Shown here: one piece after another, positions 61,701 to 64,000 of the stretch
Numbering within the stretch: position 1 is the stretch's first letter
How the letters are laid out: each line of letters opens with the position of its first letter
Assembly: GCA_046346845.1 (NCBI GenBank)
Contig: JAXMHH010000002.1
Coordinates: 372,001-436,000 of the forward strand
Reading direction: 5' to 3'
Length of the DNA: 64,000 bases
From: DSSB01 sp046346845
GTDB taxonomy: Bacteria; UBA10199; DSSB01
Notes under the pieces: generated by a model
What the model was told of the DNA's origin: nothing
The model's database searches: none
What the model saw: only the letters and a program-made list of their open reading frames with translations
Position numbers and translations under genes: made by a program

Positions 61701-64000
61701 TCGCGCCATCGACGACCAGGTCCTGCACGAGGTCTATGGTTATTCGCTGCCGGAGATCGCGGCTTACCGTAGTCGCCGTTCCGAGCGCGAGGCGGTTGCT
61801 CGGGAATGGGAAGAGGACATCCTGACCGGCCGCAAGACGATCGGGGAATTCCTCTCCTGGTTCGGCCTGGGCGAGCGGCCGCCGGAGCCGGCGATTACCG
61901 TCGTCATGCCGGGCGCCGGGCCGGAAGGCGCGGACTCGACGCCGCGCGCATCGGTGGCGCCCCTGGGCGGCGAGAGCGTCCCGCCGCCCGCGGAGGAGCT
62001 GGTACGGATCGTGGCCGGCTGGGATCGGGACTTGAGCGCCGCCCGCGTCGCCGTGACGAGGGAGACGGATCCGGAGTCGACTGCTGGTGGAACGCCCACG
62101 GAACCGGCGAGCGGCGAAGTCGCGAGCGGCGCCCCTGCCGTGTTGCGCGGTTTCGGCGTACAGCCGGAGCAGATGGTGGTCAGCGTCGGCCGCGGCTCCT
62201 TGCTCACCACCCGCGGTACGACTCGGGCGACTCGCGCCGCCGCCATGCACGGCGCCGACGCGGCCCTGACGCTGACCTACCTCGCCGAGGACTTCGGCTT
62301 GGTTCGCTACGCGGGCCGGGAAGACACCGCGAGCGGGCCCCGAGAGACCTGGGTGCGGGCCGACAGCGGCCGAGCGATTCAGCCGGAAGAGATCGCCCGA
62401 GAATTCCGCGACACCCTGCTTTCCCAAAGCGGGATCCGCGAGATCCCTCTGCAGGGTGACGCCCAACGCCTCCCTGTCCGCCACGGGGGCCTGATTCCCG
62501 AACCCTTGCGCACCGGCGAACGGCTCTTGGCGAGGATGGGCATGAACGGCGAGGGCTTGAAGGGGACGGCCTTCGAGAACCAGGGGCGTAACCTGCGTTA
62601 CGCCTCCGACGCCGGTATCTATGGGCTTTACGCGGCGCTCAGCGCCTTGAGCGCCTTCGGCGGACCCTTGGGCGAACTGTTCCCGTCCAGCCGCTTCGGC
62701 TCCGCCCAGGGTTCGGCCTTCCCCGGCCTGGAGCGTTTCGTCCAGATGACGGACGCCGCCCGGAAGGGAAATGACTCGCTGACCTACGTCCTGCAGTCCG
62801 CCCTGCCCGAGGACGCCCGCGGCCTGTTCATGAACCTGGTGATGCCGCCCTTCGATTTTTCCGAACTGAAGGACAACCCGCGGGCCCTGGAACGGATCCT
62901 GCCGCCGCAGCTGGCGCCGGGTGCCATGCCCAACACCGGCGGGGTCAACCTCGCGATGTCGGCCGCCTGCGCCTCCGCGCTCTATGCTCTCTACGGCGCC
63001 CGCCTCAGCATGCTGCGCACCGGCGTTCCCGGCGAATACCCGATGGACGCGATGATGGTGTTCGGTGTCGACGCGACCTTCTCGCCTTATGACAGCGCCC
63101 CGATCGTCGCCGGCTTCAGCCGCCGCGCCCCGATGACGGTGGACGCGATGATGCGCAAGCTGGTGGAGCAGGGACACTTGGAAGCCTCTGTCTTGGAACG
63201 GTCGCAGGCGGAGCGGGAGGCGCTGTGGAATGAATTGCCCGCAGACCTGCGGCGCCGCGCGATGAGCGAGTCCTCCGCGCCCTTCACCCGCCACGCCCGC
63301 GGCTTGGTCGTCGCGGAGGCGGCCGCGGGGATGCCCTGGGCCAACTTCCGGCGCGCCATCGAGCTGGGCCTCTGGCCCTCCAGCCGCCTCTTGGGCATCC
63401 ACGTCAACAGCGGCGAGGGCGGCGCAGCCAACCTCGCCTCGATGGATCAGGGCGTGGTTACGGCTACAATGGTGGCCTTGGATCAGGCCCGGGCCCATGG
63501 CGGCGCGGTGCCCCAGGTGGTGCAGACCCATGGAACCTCCACCGAGCTCAACAACATCGCGGAGATCCAATCCCTCTACCAGGCCTTCCGCTACCGCGGG
63601 TTGACGCAGCCGATGGCGGTGAGCGCGATCAAGGGATTGGTCGGGCACTCGATGGGCGCCGCTTCCGCGGTGGACCTGGTGATGGGCGTGCAGAGCCTGC
63701 TCGACGGCGAGGCCCCGGGCCTGTTCAATTTCCGGACGGAAGACCTGGACCCGCGTTACGCCGAACGCCTCCCCGAGGCCTTGGCGCAATTGCGCTTCAG
63801 CGAAGCGCCGATCCGGGGCGGGATCGAGAATATCTTGATCACCTCGGAAGGTTTTCTCAGTTCGGACGCGGCGGCGGTCTTGGGACACTTTCCTCAGGAC
63901 GGCGACGCGGCCGTGGAGATGCTGCGCGATTACGGCGTCCCCGAGCATCAACGCCGCGATTGGCGGGTCCGCGCGGAAGAACGCCGCGCCCGCGCCGCGG
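58729..64000 (+). CDS. Tandem ketosynthase megaprotein with shared N-terminal module, 3' end outside window
   Basis: The frame is open from the ATG at 58729 (AAGGAG upstream) to the window end, at least 1757 residues. Residues about 164-374 are the shared module, close to that of the carboxylase-like protein. Residues about 555-1005 form ketosynthase 1, with Cys712 in VGACATG, His882 in GHLTGTPTNN, Lys913 and His918 in KAFLGHGLGAAG. Residues about 1248-1710 form ketosynthase 2, with Cys1414 in SAACASA, His1601 in THGTSTELNN, Lys1635 and His1640 in KGLVGHSMGAA. Both Cys-His-His triads are intact. Each ketosynthase is preceded by a similar 80-residue segment, which suggests a duplicated unit. 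It should catalyse decarboxylative C-C bond formation in fatty acid or polyketide synthesis. Other domains may lie beyond the window. Confidence 0.85.
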   Translation, partial: MTLRDLLRGDSSLPVFRSSPLPGLPRESAPPQAFSSAAVLARLLEGGAEPGNLSQRLEVQGGELRAAWNGLAASQRQAIERRFSRPVLEELFSLSRGCDAEGLAEALLSIGAVQERQGRIESAAELYQAVLSLRGSGAGLNPVCDRAERRLNAVLGRGDALPRAEFLLRRLASEATEPTALLGMAAAGFAFRLTRLATLSRLAASPTANFLTRGLGARAVASLAGFGVEATVFPYAGRLANAALGRHQDWSARAQFRDLAGSFLTLGGLRVMGWAAGAGFNRLHGIDPLTGQATRLAGFSAISQRLVPQVGMFGGILLGHHLEERFGLREHHDSATTMVDSLAMLLQFNVAGALQRHAFGARVHAWEQSLDLQAEGLARGISGRGTPEARRPLFNLTESLGGLQPALATAGVAGEPAGRPSRGPLEGPQLVFMEGLGEGGGANSGGTESAPARESLPSRGEPRRIDPNETLAVLPMGALTPHGNERSTHARAVGDLRWLAEVGVMNGHLEYRGDGVYADKASGEVLDFDQIESRYGEAIRSGSGFRELTSSLPIETPWGGQIPAGLRGEDGKIEARLLEVMGLTPSRVKQLSFNQSTTLITKADQFALQGLYALFRSGVRWGARLDEIVGRDPEGLGISAAPGLGGMNHLVHLFLASARRKSPDSTRTDPATMPMWLPSTLADSMQGVLVAVLGPKYENTSIGPNPVDVGACATGYKAFAQAADMFRPQWPGGGNVELAIFGSSEAPHGQPHARVSATGFNAMGAMETLERLGKRLGLQPSEFRQAMDHLERHYAPMTEDVYGFWPSEGAGAGGLMRLARAIELGLPVSSTVAGYAMRGDQGGKKNPADIGYGGRNALRTALRMAEAWQGINPAHLDYFSGHLTGTPTNNAAESALFAEVLPAETRMRLSAYKAFLGHGLGAAGTMEIALLQASLERQLGPGAFNVEGRTLAQAFLDLHPRVQVSADLVRDIRMAGGQSQGFAGNNAAALFRAIDDQVLHEVYGYSLPEIAAYRSRRSEREAVAREWEEDILTGRKTIGEFLSWFGLGERPPEPAITVVMPGAGPEGADSTPRASVAPLGGESVPPPAEELVRIVAGWDRDLSAARVAVTRETDPESTAGGTPTEPASGEVASGAPAVLRGFGVQPEQMVVSVGRGSLLTTRGTTRATRAAAMHGADAALTLTYLAEDFGLVRYAGREDTASGPRETWVRADSGRAIQPEEIAREFRDTLLSQSGIREIPLQGDAQRLPVRHGGLIPEPLRTGERLLARMGMNGEGLKGTAFENQGRNLRYASDAGIYGLYAALSALSAFGGPLGELFPSSRFGSAQGSAFPGLERFVQMTDAARKGNDSLTYVLQSALPEDARGLFMNLVMPPFDFSELKDNPRALERILPPQLAPGAMPNTGGVNLAMSAACASALYALYGARLSMLRTGVPGEYPMDAMMVFGVDATFSPYDSAPIVAGFSRRAPMTVDAMMRKLVEQGHLEASVLERSQAEREALWNELPADLRRRAMSESSAPFTRHARGLVVAEAAAGMPWANFRRAIELGLWPSSRLLGIHVNSGEGGAANLASMDQGVVTATMVALDQARAHGGAVPQVVQTHGTSTELNNIAEIQSLYQAFRYRGLTQPMAVSAIKGLVGHSMGAASAVDLVMGVQSLLDGEAPGLFNFRTEDLDPRYAERLPEALAQLRFSEAPIRGGIENILITSEGFLSSDAAAVLGHFPQDGDAAVEMLRDYGVPEHQRRDWRVRAEERRARAA

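Noticed and set aside
59914..63951. A 1345-residue open frame on the minus strand
   Set aside because: It is antisense to the ketosynthase megaprotein. High-GC codon bias on the plus strand leaves the opposite frame open; it has no ribosome binding site or recognisable domain, while the plus strand has clear active-site motifs.

Overview
The window is high-GC chromosomal DNA from a Gram-negative bacterium. Several traits suggest a deltaproteobacterium-like lineage (Myxococcota, Bdellovibrionota or the uncultured UBA10199 type): many lipobox lipoproteins, a Ser/Thr kinase fused to a sigma-54 activator, thrombospondin type 3 repeats, and an ATP synthase operon with paired b and b' subunits but no a or c subunit. 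This placement is inference; there is no rRNA gene to test it.

The centre of the window is the replication origin. Leftward from about 36.8 kb runs rpmH, rnpA, yidD, yidC, mnmE, an L,D-transpeptidase, mnmG, rsmG, parA, parB, a bactofilin and atpF'-F-H-A-G-D-C. Rightward run dnaA, dnaN, recF and gyrB. DnaA-box-like 9-mers lie just before dnaA and in the dnaA-dnaN gap, which also has an AT-rich patch, so oriC is probably there. Two parS-like sites lie inside rsmG. The reading frame of rnpA is broken by one base at a run of ten A's.

The left arm (0-20.6 kb) is accessory. It holds a PuuD-like membrane protein, a PlsC-type acyltransferase, and a set of lipoproteins and secreted proteins, one of them with thrombospondin type 3 repeats. 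There is also a probable HExxH metallopeptidase, tRNA-Val(CAC) and nth. In the middle of it, a 1293-residue kinase/TPR/GAF/sigma-54 activator/Fis-HTH protein is divergent from a 1018-residue protein with a C-terminal FHA-like domain. Sigma-54-like elements lie in front of nearby genes.

The right arm (43.9-64 kb) starts with housekeeping genes (acylphosphatase, ruvX, mltG, an orphan Phd antitoxin). It then enters the most striking part, four genes in a row on the plus strand: a 758-residue protein of unknown role; a 2424-residue protein laid out like eukaryotic single-chain acetyl-CoA carboxylase (biotin carboxylase, central domain, carboxyltransferase) but with no visible biotinyl-lysine motif; a 270-residue protein of unknown role; and a protein of more than 1757 residues with two complete ketosynthase domains in tandem, running off the window.

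Three of these four proteins, and the FHA-like protein at 4.5-7.6 kb, share one N-terminal module of roughly 200-250 residues that I do not recognise. The simplest reading is a multienzyme lipid or polyketide assembly in which the carboxylase makes malonyl-type extender units and the ketosynthase megaprotein uses them. The shared module would serve as a common docking or targeting unit, and the kinase/sigma-54 protein is a candidate regulator. The domain calls are sequence-based; the assembly model is inference.
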